In this document: piece after piece, positions 43,851 to 52,351 of the stretch | How positions within the stretch are numbered: position 1 is the stretch's first letter | Layout: every line of letters starts with the position of its first letter | Assembly: GCA_964601225.1 (NCBI GenBank) | Contig: CAZRMM010000003.1 | Coordinates: forward strand, 1 to 64,000 | DNA: 64,000 bases | Reading direction: 5' to 3' | From: CAYRGC01 sp964601225 | GTDB lineage: Bacteria > Patescibacteriota > Gracilibacteria > Peribacterales > Peribacteraceae | Notes under the pieces: model-generated | What the model was told of the DNA's origin: nothing | What the model saw: the letters and a program-made list of their open reading frames with translations, nothing else | Database searches by the model: none | Translations under genes and position numbers: made by a program

Positions 43851-44759
43851 TCAAATATGACTGCCTGGTCGTTCCCTTTTCGCCCCCAGGAGATCCGGTG
43901 GAATAGGAAAGTGCGCTTTGCGGAAAGGGTACGTTACCGTCGCGGCGGCACCCCAGAAAACGCTTTTGAGCGTGGGTTTTTCTCTCAGCCACTGGTCCAC
44001 ATTTTGCTGCTCATATTCGATGTCGTCGGAGACCTTCGGATGTTCGGAGGGGAGATTGCATTCCTTACTGCGCGTTGCAAGCGAGTGACGGAGTCGCAGA
44101 TCCACGCACGTATCGACGGCCTCGATGTCGTCCCAGAGCTCGTCGTCGCGCTCGTGCATATGTTGTTTCGCGCGGTATTTTCTCAGCAGCAGTTCGCGAT
44201 AGGCCAGCAGGATATGTCGCTCAATATGGAGCTGAAAACGCGGATGCGACGGGGCAAGCTGTGCCAGCTCTTGCACGGAACCTGCCGGGAGCAGACTGAC
44301 GCGATGTCCAATGCTTCCGAGGCCGCGGGGAAAAACGGCGCGCGTCGCGAACTCCAGGATTTTCTGATCGGCAAGAAATATTTTCATCTGGTGGGACAAC
44401 TCGTCGAATCTTTCCTCAATCGAATGTTCTTGTTCGCTTGGCGATGCCCAATCGCCCTCGGCGGGAAGAAGTTCCACATCGATGCGTTCTTCAAAAATAT
44501 GCCGTATGCCAGACCGAATCGTCTCTTTCAGGATATGGAGCGCTTCGCGTGCTGCCCGTGCCGTCCGAAGCAATTCGTATTTTCCTGTTTCCGTTTTTTC
44601 GTCGGCAGACAATCGAAGGCGTTCTTGTACATCGCGCAGTTCCCTCTCTTTTGCAAAATATGACTGCCAGTAGTCCTGTTCGTCATGACCAATGCCTTCG
44701 GGTGTCAGGGGATGCAATCCCATGGCGACCAAGCATGCGACAAAAAAACGAGGAGTCAA
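43851..44759 (-). CDS. Unknown helical protein, tandem paralogue B
   Basis: 302 aa. First of two tandem paralogues. It begins with a short hydrophobic stretch (RFFVACLVAMGLHPLTPE) that is too weak for a signal peptide, followed by helices (WQSYFAKERELRDVQERLRL, LRTARAAREALHILKETIRS). Late segments DTCVDLRLRHSLATRSKECN and DIEYEQQNVDQWLREKPTLK align with paralogue A. It starts 18 nt after the gatA stop, so the three genes are probably one transcript. A link to Asp/Glu-tRNA amidation is suggested only by position. Confidence 0.75.
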   Translation of the reverse strand: MTPRFFVACLVAMGLHPLTPEGIGHDEQDYWQSYFAKERELRDVQERLRLSADEKTETGKYELLRTARAAREALHILKETIRSGIRHIFEERIDVELLPAEGDWASPSEQEHSIEERFDELSHQMKIFLADQKILEFATRAVFPRGLGSIGHRVSLLPAGSVQELAQLAPSHPRFQLHIERHILLAYRELLLRKYRAKQHMHERDDELWDDIEAVDTCVDLRLRHSLATRSKECNLPSEHPKVSDDIEYEQQNVDQWLREKPTLKSVFWGAAATVTYPFRKAHFPIPPDLLGAKRERPGSHI

Positions 44760-44777
44760 TTTCTCCGCGCAGAGACA

Positions 44778-46238
44778 TTAGATCGTCGGCTTCTTCGTGT
44801 GCCAATTCGTTGCCTGCTCGTAGGCGTACGCTACAGAGAGAATTCCCCCCTCTTCCCACTGAGGACCCATGATCTGCAGACCGATCGGCAGTCCGTCTTT
44901 GCTGAAGCCGCAGGGCACGGAAAGGCACGGAATGCCCGCCATCACCTGGCCGTCGAGGAATACGTCCTCGAGATACATCGCCACGGGATCGTTCTCGTGC
45001 GCGCCCACCTTGAAAGCCGGCGTCGGGGAGACGGGCGAAAGGATCACATCCACGGATTTGTATGCTTCTTCAAAATCGCGAAGGATGAGCGTGCGGACTT
45101 TTTGCGCTTGGCGGTAGTAGGCATCGAAGTATCCCGCCGAGAGCGCATAGGTACCGATCATAATGCGGCGTTTCACTTCGGGACCGAAGCCGCCGGAGCG
45201 GGCGTCCTTGTAGTACTGAATCAGATTTTCAGGGTTCTTCGCCGTGTGTCCGTAGCGGATGCCGTCGTAACGGGCCATATTACTGCTCACCTCGCAGGGG
45301 CAGAGCACGTAGTATGTTGCTGTCGCATACTTCGTATGCGGGAGGGAGATCTCATGAATCGTGGCGCCGAGACCCTTGAGAATGTCGGCTGCGCTCCGCA
45401 CGGCACCCTCCACTTCCTGATTCATGCCCTTGAGGAAGTATTCCTTGGGCAGACCGATCCGGAGACCCTTCGCGTCCTTCTTGAGCATCGCGCGGTAGTC
45501 GGGGACGGGCTTGTCTCCTGTCGTGGCGTCGAGGGGGTCCTTTCCCGCGATGGCCTGCAGGACGATCGCAAGGTCCTCGATGTTCTTGCACATCGGTCCG
45601 ATCGTATCGAGCGAGCTCGCCATGCTCATCACGCCGTAGCGGCTCGTGCGGCCGTACGTCGGTCGGATGCCCGTAATATTGCAATAGCCGGCCGGCTGGC
45701 GAATGGACCCTCCGGTATCGGTGCCAAGGGCGAAAAACGCTTCATCGGCTGCGACAGAAGCCGCAGACCCGCCCGAGGAGCCGCCGGCGACGCAGGCGGT
45801 GTTCCAGGGGTTACGCGTCACGCCGTAGCAGGAGGTTTCCGTGCTGGCGCCCATCGTGAATTCGTCGGTGTTCGTCTTGCCGATTGAGATGGCGCCAGCC
45901 GCCTTCAGGCGGGCGGTGGTCGTGGAGTCGAAGGGTGGCACGTAGTTCTTCTCTCGCAGCACGTTGGAGCACGCCGTGGTCTGTACGCCTGCTTCGCAGT
46001 AGACATCTTTCGCCAGGTAAGGGATGCCTGCCAGCGGGGAAGAGAAATCGCCTTTTGCATCTCGTTCTTTGGCTTGTACAAGGGCTCTTTCAAAGTTTCG
46101 GTGCACGACGGCGTTCAGTGTTTTGTCTACCGCTTCGATGCGATCGATGCAGGCTTTCGTCAGCTCCGTCGCCGAGAGTTTTTTTCCGCGAAGCAGGTCG
46201 TGTGCCTGGACGATGGTGAGCGATGCGGGAGAGGTCAT
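44778..46238 (-). CDS. gatA: Asp-tRNA(Asn)/Glu-tRNA(Gln) amidotransferase subunit A
   Basis: 486 aa, normal length. With GatB and GatC it converts mischarged Glu-tRNA(Gln) or Asp-tRNA(Asn). Amidase-signature triad: Lys in GIPYLAKDVYCEAG, cis-Ser in VAGGSSGGSAASVA and Ser in GTDTGGSIRQPAGY. gatC is 24 nt upstream on the same strand; gatB is not in the window. Followed by the paralogue pair of unknown function. Confidence 0.97.
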   Translation of the reverse strand: MTSPASLTIVQAHDLLRGKKLSATELTKACIDRIEAVDKTLNAVVHRNFERALVQAKERDAKGDFSSPLAGIPYLAKDVYCEAGVQTTACSNVLREKNYVPPFDSTTTARLKAAGAISIGKTNTDEFTMGASTETSCYGVTRNPWNTACVAGGSSGGSAASVAADEAFFALGTDTGGSIRQPAGYCNITGIRPTYGRTSRYGVMSMASSLDTIGPMCKNIEDLAIVLQAIAGKDPLDATTGDKPVPDYRAMLKKDAKGLRIGLPKEYFLKGMNQEVEGAVRSAADILKGLGATIHEISLPHTKYATATYYVLCPCEVSSNMARYDGIRYGHTAKNPENLIQYYKDARSGGFGPEVKRRIMIGTYALSAGYFDAYYRQAQKVRTLILRDFEEAYKSVDVILSPVSPTPAFKVGAHENDPVAMYLEDVFLDGQVMAGIPCLSVPCGFSKDGLPIGLQIMGPQWEEGGILSVAYAYEQATNWHTKKPTI

Positions 46239-46262
46239 GAGGTTTTCGGCTTGCCTCAGGGC

Positions 46263-46559
46263 TTAGCCGTGAGCGGAGGGTGTGACGATTTGATGATCGG
46301 AAACAGGAAGCGGACTGCAGGCCAGGAGATCGTCGGGATTCGCGCCTCCGGTGCGCACATTGTCCTCACGAAGGATATTCGTCTGGCCCGTCACTTGCGC
46401 GGTGGCGGGGACGTTTTTCGTGTCTACCTCACCGAGCATGTCCACATACCCCAAGATCTGGGTCAGTTCCTTGCTGAACTTCTCCACCTCGGTTTCCGAA
46501 AGGTCGAGCCGTGCGAGCTTCGCGATGTGCCGAACTTGGTCGTGGGAGAGGGAGGGCAT
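46263..46559 (-). CDS. gatC: Asp-tRNA(Asn)/Glu-tRNA(Gln) amidotransferase subunit C
   Basis: 98 aa. Stabilises the GatA-GatB complex. Family pattern LSHDQVRHIAKLARLDLSET, then FSKELTQILGYVDMLGEVDT and the C-terminal LREDNVRTG. The ATG at 46559 matches the family start (MPSLSHDQ); the frame is open 14 codons more. It is directly upstream of gatA in the same orientation. Confidence 0.95.
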   Translation of the reverse strand: MPSLSHDQVRHIAKLARLDLSETEVEKFSKELTQILGYVDMLGEVDTKNVPATAQVTGQTNILREDNVRTGGANPDDLLACSPLPVSDHQIVTPSAHG

Positions 46560-46616
46560 GAATCTGGGTTGAGGATAGGGGAATCGCTTCGCATCAGGCA
46601 ACGCGGATTCACGAAA

Positions 46617-46692
46617 AGCAACCGGGCAACAGAGTAACCAAGTAACCGGGATTTCTTGGTTGCCTGGTTGCTTGGTTTCTTGGTTGCTTCGA
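46617..46692. repeat. GGTTGCC iterated hairpin element, copy 3
   Basis: The left arm has AGCAACCGGGCAACAGAGTA and ACCAAGTAACCGGG; the right arm has TTGGTTGCCTGGTTGCTTGG and TTTCTTGGTTGC. It lies between the divergent gatC and rnpA, so here it cannot be a simple convergent terminator. Confidence 0.85.
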
Positions 46693-46714
46693 TTCCCTAC
46701 TCTATTCTTCCCCT

Positions 46715-47113
46715 GTGCAACTCCTCCGTCTCCGCGGGCGAAAAATCTGCGATCATGTGCTTCGCAAGGGTCGTGTGTGGAAAGGCAAGCATATAACGGT
46801 GCGCTCGCTTCCCGGGCATCCCCGCCATCCCGCCGCCCGGCGAGACGTCCCCGTCGTCTACGTCGGGACGATCGCTTCGACCAAGCTCGACAAATCTGCG
46901 GTCAAACGGAATCGCATGCGACGGCGTTGCCGAGAGGCCCTGCGCCTGCTTCTCCGCGAGACCGATCTGCAAATCCAGTCCATTCAGTTGTTACTCGCTC
47001 CCAGGTCTTCTAGTCTTTGGGCTCCGTTCCCTGAGCTGCAAGACGACCTCAGGGCCTTCTTCCGACTTCCGTCTCCAATCCATGGCACAAGCCACGCAAA
47101 AAAAGCAGAGTAA
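46715..47113 (+). CDS. rnpA: Ribonuclease P protein component
   Basis: 132 aa. Protein subunit of the tRNA-maturing ribozyme. The RNR motif is present (KLDKSAVKRNRMRRRCREAL), with a central strand VPVVYVGTIAS before it. The N-terminus lacks the usual F-x-x-V motif in clear form. It overlaps yidC by 32 nt, as in many bacteria, but no rpmH or dnaA lies upstream. A distinctive feature is the terminal tail PSPIHGTSHAKKAE. Confidence 0.92.
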   Translation: MQLLRLRGRKICDHVLRKGRVWKGKHITVRSLPGHPRHPAARRDVPVVYVGTIASTKLDKSAVKRNRMRRRCREALRLLLRETDLQIQSIQLLLAPRSSSLWAPFPELQDDLRAFFRLPSPIHGTSHAKKAE

Positions 47114-48476
47114 CCTCCTCCAGTTTTTTCTGATCTTCCTGATCGTTTACTTTGGGACGCAGCTCTTTTTTGGGAATCAGCAGAATGTGGAAAAGCCCTC
47201 TGCCGGACTTCACATTCGCGCCGCTTCGGCAAATATCACGGTCGGGCACCATCCCGTGCTGATCGTGCAGAACGTTCCAGTTGCAAGCGAGTCCAAGGGT
47301 GCGTGGGGCTATCTGCAGTCCAAGCTTTGTGCCGTCGCGCGCAAGTTCGGATCGAAGAAGACCGAGCACGATTGCCGCGCGCTGGCGGTGGCCGAGAAGG
47401 GGGAAACTTTGTCGATTCCTTCCCGCTGCCCCGAGCCGCCGGTCGATCTCTTCACCGTCGCCGATCCGCAGGCATGGGAGAAGCTCATGAAAGTGACGTC
47501 CTCCGAGACGGCGGTGCCCTGCGAGCCGATCCCTGCGCTGCAACCCGGTGACAGCGTCCAGGTGAGCTTGGCGCCGTGGAAATATTCGCTCTTCGAACGC
47601 GTCGGCGCCTTCGAGGCGCGCATTCCCGAGACGGTGAAAGGCGTTGCAATCGCGTCCGGTTCGGGATCCGCCGTCGTGTCCCCCGGAGTCGTGCGGTTCA
47701 CCGTCAGCGAGCCCGGTGCGTTCACGAAGCTCTTCCGCACGTTCGTCGCCGCTCCCCTCCTGAATCTGCTTGTCCTCATCGCGTCGTTCACGCCGGGTCA
47801 CAACCTCGGCGTTGCGATCATCTTGCTTACCCTCGCGATCAAGCTCCTGCTCTTCCTTCCCACGCAGCACGCGCTCGAAGGACAGAAGAAGATGCAGATG
47901 CTCCAGCCCAAGCTGCAGGAGCTCCAGAAGAAGTATGACGGCGACCAGAAGCGCATCCAGGAGGAGACGATGAAGCTCTGGAAGGAGCACAAGATCAATC
48001 CGTTTTCGAGCTGCCTTCCGATGCTCCTGCAGTTCCCGATCCTGATCGGGCTCTACGCCACGATCCGCGACAGTTCCACCCTCTCGCTCTCACGCCATCT
48101 GTTCTACGGCGCCTACCAGAACCTTCCGTGGAGTTTCGACGCTCACTTCCTCGGCTTGAATCTCCTCAAGCCCGAAGTTTTCGTCTTCCCGATCCTGCTC
48201 GTCGTTCTTCAGTTCCTGCAAATGAAGCTCACGTTCGCCATCCAGAAGCGGAAGACCAAGAAGAAGGACGCCGTGATCGATGTCGGAACAAAGAAGAAGC
48301 CCGAAGAACCCTCGATGCAGGACACCCAGCAGAAGATGATGCTCTACGTTCTGCCGCTCATGATCGGTTTCTTTGCGCTCCAATCCCCCGCCGCGGTGGC
48401 TCTCTACTGGGGCGTCTCCACGTTGTTTGGCATCGCACAGCAAATGATCGTGAATAGAGAGCACCTGCGCGTGTAA
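47082..48476 (+). CDS. yidC: Membrane insertase YidC
   Basis: 464 aa. Inserts proteins in the inner membrane. N-terminal helix (SNLLQFFLIFLIVYFGTQLF), an extracytoplasmic region of about 180 residues (shorter than in Proteobacteria), then the conserved five-helix core: NLGVAIILLTLAIKLLLFLP, MLQPKLQELQKKYDGDQKRI, INPFSSCLPMLLQFPILIGL and ALQSPAAVALYWGVSTLFGI. The groove Arg usually found in helix 1 of the core seems replaced by Lys (LAIKLLL). Overlaps rnpA. Confidence 0.96.
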   Translation: MAQATQKKQSNLLQFFLIFLIVYFGTQLFFGNQQNVEKPSAGLHIRAASANITVGHHPVLIVQNVPVASESKGAWGYLQSKLCAVARKFGSKKTEHDCRALAVAEKGETLSIPSRCPEPPVDLFTVADPQAWEKLMKVTSSETAVPCEPIPALQPGDSVQVSLAPWKYSLFERVGAFEARIPETVKGVAIASGSGSAVVSPGVVRFTVSEPGAFTKLFRTFVAAPLLNLLVLIASFTPGHNLGVAIILLTLAIKLLLFLPTQHALEGQKKMQMLQPKLQELQKKYDGDQKRIQEETMKLWKEHKINPFSSCLPMLLQFPILIGLYATIRDSSTLSLSRHLFYGAYQNLPWSFDAHFLGLNLLKPEVFVFPILLVVLQFLQMKLTFAIQKRKTKKKDAVIDVGTKKKPEEPSMQDTQQKMMLYVLPLMIGFFALQSPAAVALYWGVSTLFGIAQQMIVNREHLRV

Positions 48477-48491
48477 GTCTTAGGAACCTTG

Positions 48492-49703
48492 TTAGTTCCC
48501 CGCCGTGAGGCAGTGGCGCACGGTCGCAAGCAAGTTCTCCACGTTCTGCCGGCGGCCGTCCTTGGCGCCGTGCGGGACGGGCATCGTGCCTTGCGGCCAG
48601 ACCAGGGCGACGGAGCGTTTATTTTCCACCGAGAGGCGGCGGATTTCTTCCATGTGACCCGTTCCGAAGAACACCACGCCGGTCGGTAACCCCGCGACGG
48701 TCTTGTTGCGAAGGTCGGCGTTCTTGCTACCCGTGGCGTGCGCGTCCTGGTTTGCGATCCATTGGCTTAGGTCCTTCTCGAGCTCCTTCGCGTCGAACGG
48801 ATACTGTTCGTTCAGCGTGAAGACACTCGTATCCGGGTTGTAACGGTACGTGAATCGTCCTCCCGGAGTGTCCCGCATCGCCTTCATGGCGGCACCCACG
48901 CGCTTGGCGTTTTCTTCGTGCGCCGGCTGGTCCTTCGTCATCTGATCATGCATCGCGGGATCCTCGGCACCTTCCACGGTGAGACCCGGGAGCCCCGTCG
49001 CCGCGATATGGGTGAAATCCGCGCCTTGGTCGATGAGGGACGCGAGGCCTGGGGTCCTGTCGAGCTTGCCGTTAAGCATTGCCGGAAGCACCGGGGTGTT
49101 ATCGGGATTCTTGAGGACCGTCGGCGGGATCGTCGTACCGATGGCCACGCCTTCCGATCGCACTGTCGGAAGACCGCGTTTATGCAGGGTGGCGAGGATG
49201 ACATAGAGCGCGTGGAGGCGGTCGATGTGCTCCTGATGCTGGAATGATGCGTCCGGCATCGGATGGGGGAACGCAATCACGACAAGCGGATTCTTCGGTT
49301 CGGCGTCGGATGCGCCTTCGGGGTGGTTCCACGTCGCGGTGCCGATCTTGAGGTCGTTAATGAGTTTCATGACGTCCGCGTACTCCTTCGGCGTGAAGGC
49401 GTGCGGGGGGACGGCTTCCACGGCGGCGAGCACTTGGGAAAGCGAGAGGCCACGTGGCTTCGGTGCCAGGTCGATCGGGAAGAGATCGCGGTTACTACTC
49501 TCTTTTCCGCTGCCGTTCGTAAGGATCATCGCTCCTCCCGCGACGCCGACGAGGAGGGTGAGTGCGACGCCAATCCTGATTGCTGTACCAGCGCGATTGC
49601 CATTCACGGCCTGTTCCACGGCAGTGGTTCCGTGCTTATCTGCATTCTTTCGCGTTACGTGATCGAGCCTCTTTTCTGTAATTCGGTTCGGTGGCTTCTT
49701 CAT
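48492..49703 (-). CDS. Membrane-anchored protein, possibly Tiki/ChaN-like
   Basis: 403 aa. One membrane helix near residue 45 (AIRIGVALTLLVGVAGGAMI) and an extracytoplasmic domain. PLVVIAFPHPMPDASFQHQE, followed by an Ile/Leu-rich helix and GLPTVRSEGVAIG, then GVVFFGTGHMEEIRRLSVEN near the C-terminus, suggest the EreA/ChaN/Tiki fold, whose members bind haem or act as metalloproteases. Weak match; no activity can be claimed. Start at the ATG at 49703, the one nearest the anchor; a longer frame exists. Divergent from the aldolase gene. Confidence 0.72.
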   Translation of the reverse strand: MKKPPNRITEKRLDHVTRKNADKHGTTAVEQAVNGNRAGTAIRIGVALTLLVGVAGGAMILTNGSGKESSNRDLFPIDLAPKPRGLSLSQVLAAVEAVPPHAFTPKEYADVMKLINDLKIGTATWNHPEGASDAEPKNPLVVIAFPHPMPDASFQHQEHIDRLHALYVILATLHKRGLPTVRSEGVAIGTTIPPTVLKNPDNTPVLPAMLNGKLDRTPGLASLIDQGADFTHIAATGLPGLTVEGAEDPAMHDQMTKDQPAHEENAKRVGAAMKAMRDTPGGRFTYRYNPDTSVFTLNEQYPFDAKELEKDLSQWIANQDAHATGSKNADLRNKTVAGLPTGVVFFGTGHMEEIRRLSVENKRSVALVWPQGTMPVPHGAKDGRRQNVENLLATVRHCLTAGN

Positions 49704-49850
49704 CGGCGTGAGTATCATCATAAAACGCCTATTGGTCAATGAATCCGCGATGGAGAAGAGATTCCATGGCATCCATGGATGGAAAGCGATCGCTTCGTCG
49801 AATTCCCGGGTTGTCTATGGTACGGTACGGCCACTCCTTCCTCGCCTCCC

Positions 49851-50918
<1,068 letters not shown>

Positions 50919-50947
50919 GAGAAAGAACGGCCAGTCGTCCAAGAAAG

Positions 50948-50976
50948 GCGTCTCTACAAACCCGGAGACGCTTTTT
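50948..50976 (+). terminator. Rho-independent terminator of the aldolase gene
   Basis: GCGTCTC-TACAAACCCG-GAGACGC is followed by TTTTT. Confidence 0.88.
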
Positions 50977-50982
50977 GCAGTT

Positions 50983-51010
50983 TTGACTTTTATGAATTAC
51001 ATTTTATAAT
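50983..51010 (+). promoter_or_regulatory. Promoter of the 171-aa gene, leaderless
   Basis: TTGACT (50983-50988), 16 nt, TATAAT (51005-51010). The ATG at 51017 falls where transcription should begin. Confidence 0.75.
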
Positions 51011-51016
51011 GAATAT

Positions 51017-51532
51017 ATGCACCTCGAACACGATAAAGAAGAAGTCATCCTCGAGGAGGTGAAGTCCGCGGGAGGGCGGATCATGAACCTGAGCGAGCCT
51101 TACACGGCCGAAGACTTTGAGCGGTATCTGAAAAACGCCGACAAGCTGATGTTGCTCGAACAGCGCTTGTTCGCGAAGTACGTTCCCCGTCTCTACGAAC
51201 TTGCGCGGTCGGAGATCGCCGCCGGTTCGAAGGACAATCCGGCGTTCGTGCATACGTCCGTCGAAACGTTCATCCGCCTCAGCCATCGCTTCCACGTGTA
51301 TGTCGGCAGCACCATCAGCGAGGAGCAGCTCAACGACAAGTTCGGCGCGTTGAGCGGCACGTTCGGCCCCGCCGTCACCGCGACGATGCTCGAGGAGATC
51401 GACGCCGATGTCCTGGCGTTCGCGCGGGAAGCGGACAGGGAAACGGTGGAGCAGATCAAAGATCGGCTCGTCGCCGAGCGCGAGGAGCAGCGCCAGAAGC
51501 TCGAGGGATTGCTGGGGAAGGCCCAGGAGTGA
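51017..51532 (+). CDS. Hypothetical soluble protein, 171 aa
   Basis: Acidic, helical protein: EVKSAGGRIMNLSEPYTAED, FHVYVGSTISEEQLNDKFGA and a C-terminal charged helix (VEQIKDRLVAEREEQRQKLE). Family not recognised. Its promoter has a perfect TATAAT with the start codon at the expected transcription start, so the mRNA is probably leaderless. It lies between the aldolase terminator and the CsrA locus. Confidence 0.75.
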   Translation: MHLEHDKEEVILEEVKSAGGRIMNLSEPYTAEDFERYLKNADKLMLLEQRLFAKYVPRLYELARSEIAAGSKDNPAFVHTSVETFIRLSHRFHVYVGSTISEEQLNDKFGALSGTFGPAVTATMLEEIDADVLAFAREADRETVEQIKDRLVAEREEQRQKLEGLLGKAQE

Positions 51533-51566
51533 GCCCGTTGATTTTGACATAATATAAAAATATGTC

Positions 51567-51596
51567 TTGATAATAAATAAGGTTTTCCGCTACACT
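51567..51596 (+). promoter_or_regulatory. Promoter of the 59-aa gene
   Basis: TTGATA (51567-51572), 18 nt, TACACT (51591-51596). It places the transcript start near 51603. The csrA promoter shares the same TACACT -10. A further TTGACA at 51544 lacks a well-spaced -10. Confidence 0.6.
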
Positions 51597-51602
51597 GAGG
51601 GC

Positions 51603-51673
51603 ACTTCCTGCGTCACGGATGTGAACCGATGGATGGTTCCTGACCGGGAAGCGGCTCCTTCAAGGAGACCATC
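51603..51673 (+). promoter_or_regulatory. Leader with GGA-loop hairpins, probable CsrA-binding region
   Basis: Hairpin 1 is TCAC-GGAT-GTGA (51613-51624), hairpin 2 GAACC-GATGGAT-GGTTC (51623-51639) and hairpin 3 CTCC-TTCAA-GGAG (51655-51667). GGA in a hairpin loop is the CsrA recognition element, and ACGGATGT matches its consensus core well. Hairpin 3 holds the AAGGAG Shine-Dalgarno of the 59-aa gene. csrA lies 330 nt downstream. Confidence 0.65.
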
Positions 51674-51853
51674 GTGAAGAACGATTCTTCAGAACCGCGT
51701 CCCACGCCCGCGTTCACTCGGCTCGCCAAAGCGTTCGAGCTGATGAAAAAGCGTGGATGGTCCGACGAACGGCTCAGCGCCTTCGTAGCGGACTACGTCA
51801 AAAGAGACTTGGCCCAAGAAGAGGCCAAGCGCCGGCTCCCCAGTGCGAACTGA
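51674..51853 (+). CDS. Small basic protein, 59 aa, next to csrA
   Basis: GTG start 6 nt after AAGGAGACC. The translation begins MKNDSSEPRPTPAFTRLAKA and continues FELMKKRGWSDERLSAFVAD, then YVKRDLAQEEAKRRLPSAN. A predicted helical protein of mixed charge, no membrane segment, family unknown. It has its own promoter, a leader with GGA-loop hairpins and a terminator, and ends about 150 nt before csrA. CsrA probably represses its translation by covering the Shine-Dalgarno; it could in turn act on CsrA. Both points are inference. Confidence 0.65.
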   Translation: MKNDSSEPRPTPAFTRLAKAFELMKKRGWSDERLSAFVADYVKRDLAQEEAKRRLPSAN

Positions 51854-51864
51854 GGGCCATAAAA

Positions 51865-51897
51865 GAGTCGACGTCCCCGTGACGCCGGCTCTTTCTT
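51865..51897 (+). terminator. Terminator of the 59-aa gene
   Basis: GAGTCGACGT-CCCCGTG-ACGCCGGCTC (one mismatch, one wobble) is followed by TTTCTTC. Confidence 0.7.
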
Positions 51898-51908
51898 CAA
51901 GAGAAATC

Positions 51909-51937
51909 ATTGCGACATTTTTGTCGCGCATTACACT
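51909..51937 (+). promoter_or_regulatory. csrA promoter overlapping a palindrome
   Basis: TTGCGA (51910-51915), 16 nt, TACACT (51932-51937). The palindrome GCGACA-TTTT-TGTCGC overlaps the -35 and could be an operator. Confidence 0.5.
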
Positions 51938-52006
51938 CCCCCGGTCCAGGGCTGCGGCGGTCGCGGCTCGGGCAAAAGAATGGCCTCAACGATAGGAGGA
52001 ATGGCC

Positions 52007-52228
52007 ATGTTAGTTCTTTCACGGAAGAAGGGCGAAAAGATCGTCATCAACAACGACATCGTTGTCGAAGTGGTGGAGATCCGCCGAGACGGTAAGGTCC
52101 GTCTCGGCATCATCGCCCCGAAGGAAGTTCCCGTACATCGCGAAGAGGTTTGGATCGCGATCCACGGGAGGCCCGATTCTTCTTCTTCCCCAGAAGGCCT
52201 TGCCGGCCCAGAGCCGGCACCCCAATAG
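52007..52228 (+). CDS. csrA: Carbon storage regulator CsrA
   Basis: 73 aa. Dimeric RNA-binding protein that blocks or stabilises mRNAs at GGA motifs. MLVLSRKKGEKIVINNDIVV, then VRLGIIAPKEVPVHREEVWI: the complete family sequence including the RNA-binding VPVHREE. The C-terminal tail (SSSSPEGLAGPEPAPQ) is extra. I start at the ATG at 52007, 8 nt after AGGAGG; an in-frame ATG 6 nt earlier is too close. Its own Shine-Dalgarno region has two GGA (TAGGAGGAATGG), so self-repression is plausible. No fliW or flagellar gene is nearby. Confidence 0.96.
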   Translation: MLVLSRKKGEKIVINNDIVVEVVEIRRDGKVRLGIIAPKEVPVHREEVWIAIHGRPDSSSSPEGLAGPEPAPQ

Positions 52229-52255
52229 CCCCGCGCTACCATCGCGGCAGCGCAT

Positions 52256-52350
52256 CGAGCCGGTGTCCCCCAAGGATGCCGGCTCAGTTGTCTGTCGCAT
52301 TCCCCTCCTCGGACTCCTTGGAATCCTCGGTATCGTCGGTATCCTTGCAG
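52256..52350. repeat. Hairpin and TCCTCGGTATCGTCGG iterated element before cysS
   Basis: GAGCCGG...CCGGCTC (52256-52287) could end the csrA transcript. Then CTCCTTGGAATCCTCGGTAT and CGTCGGTATCCTTGCAG resemble the element at 38215-38340. Confidence 0.5.
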
Positions 52351-52351
52351 C

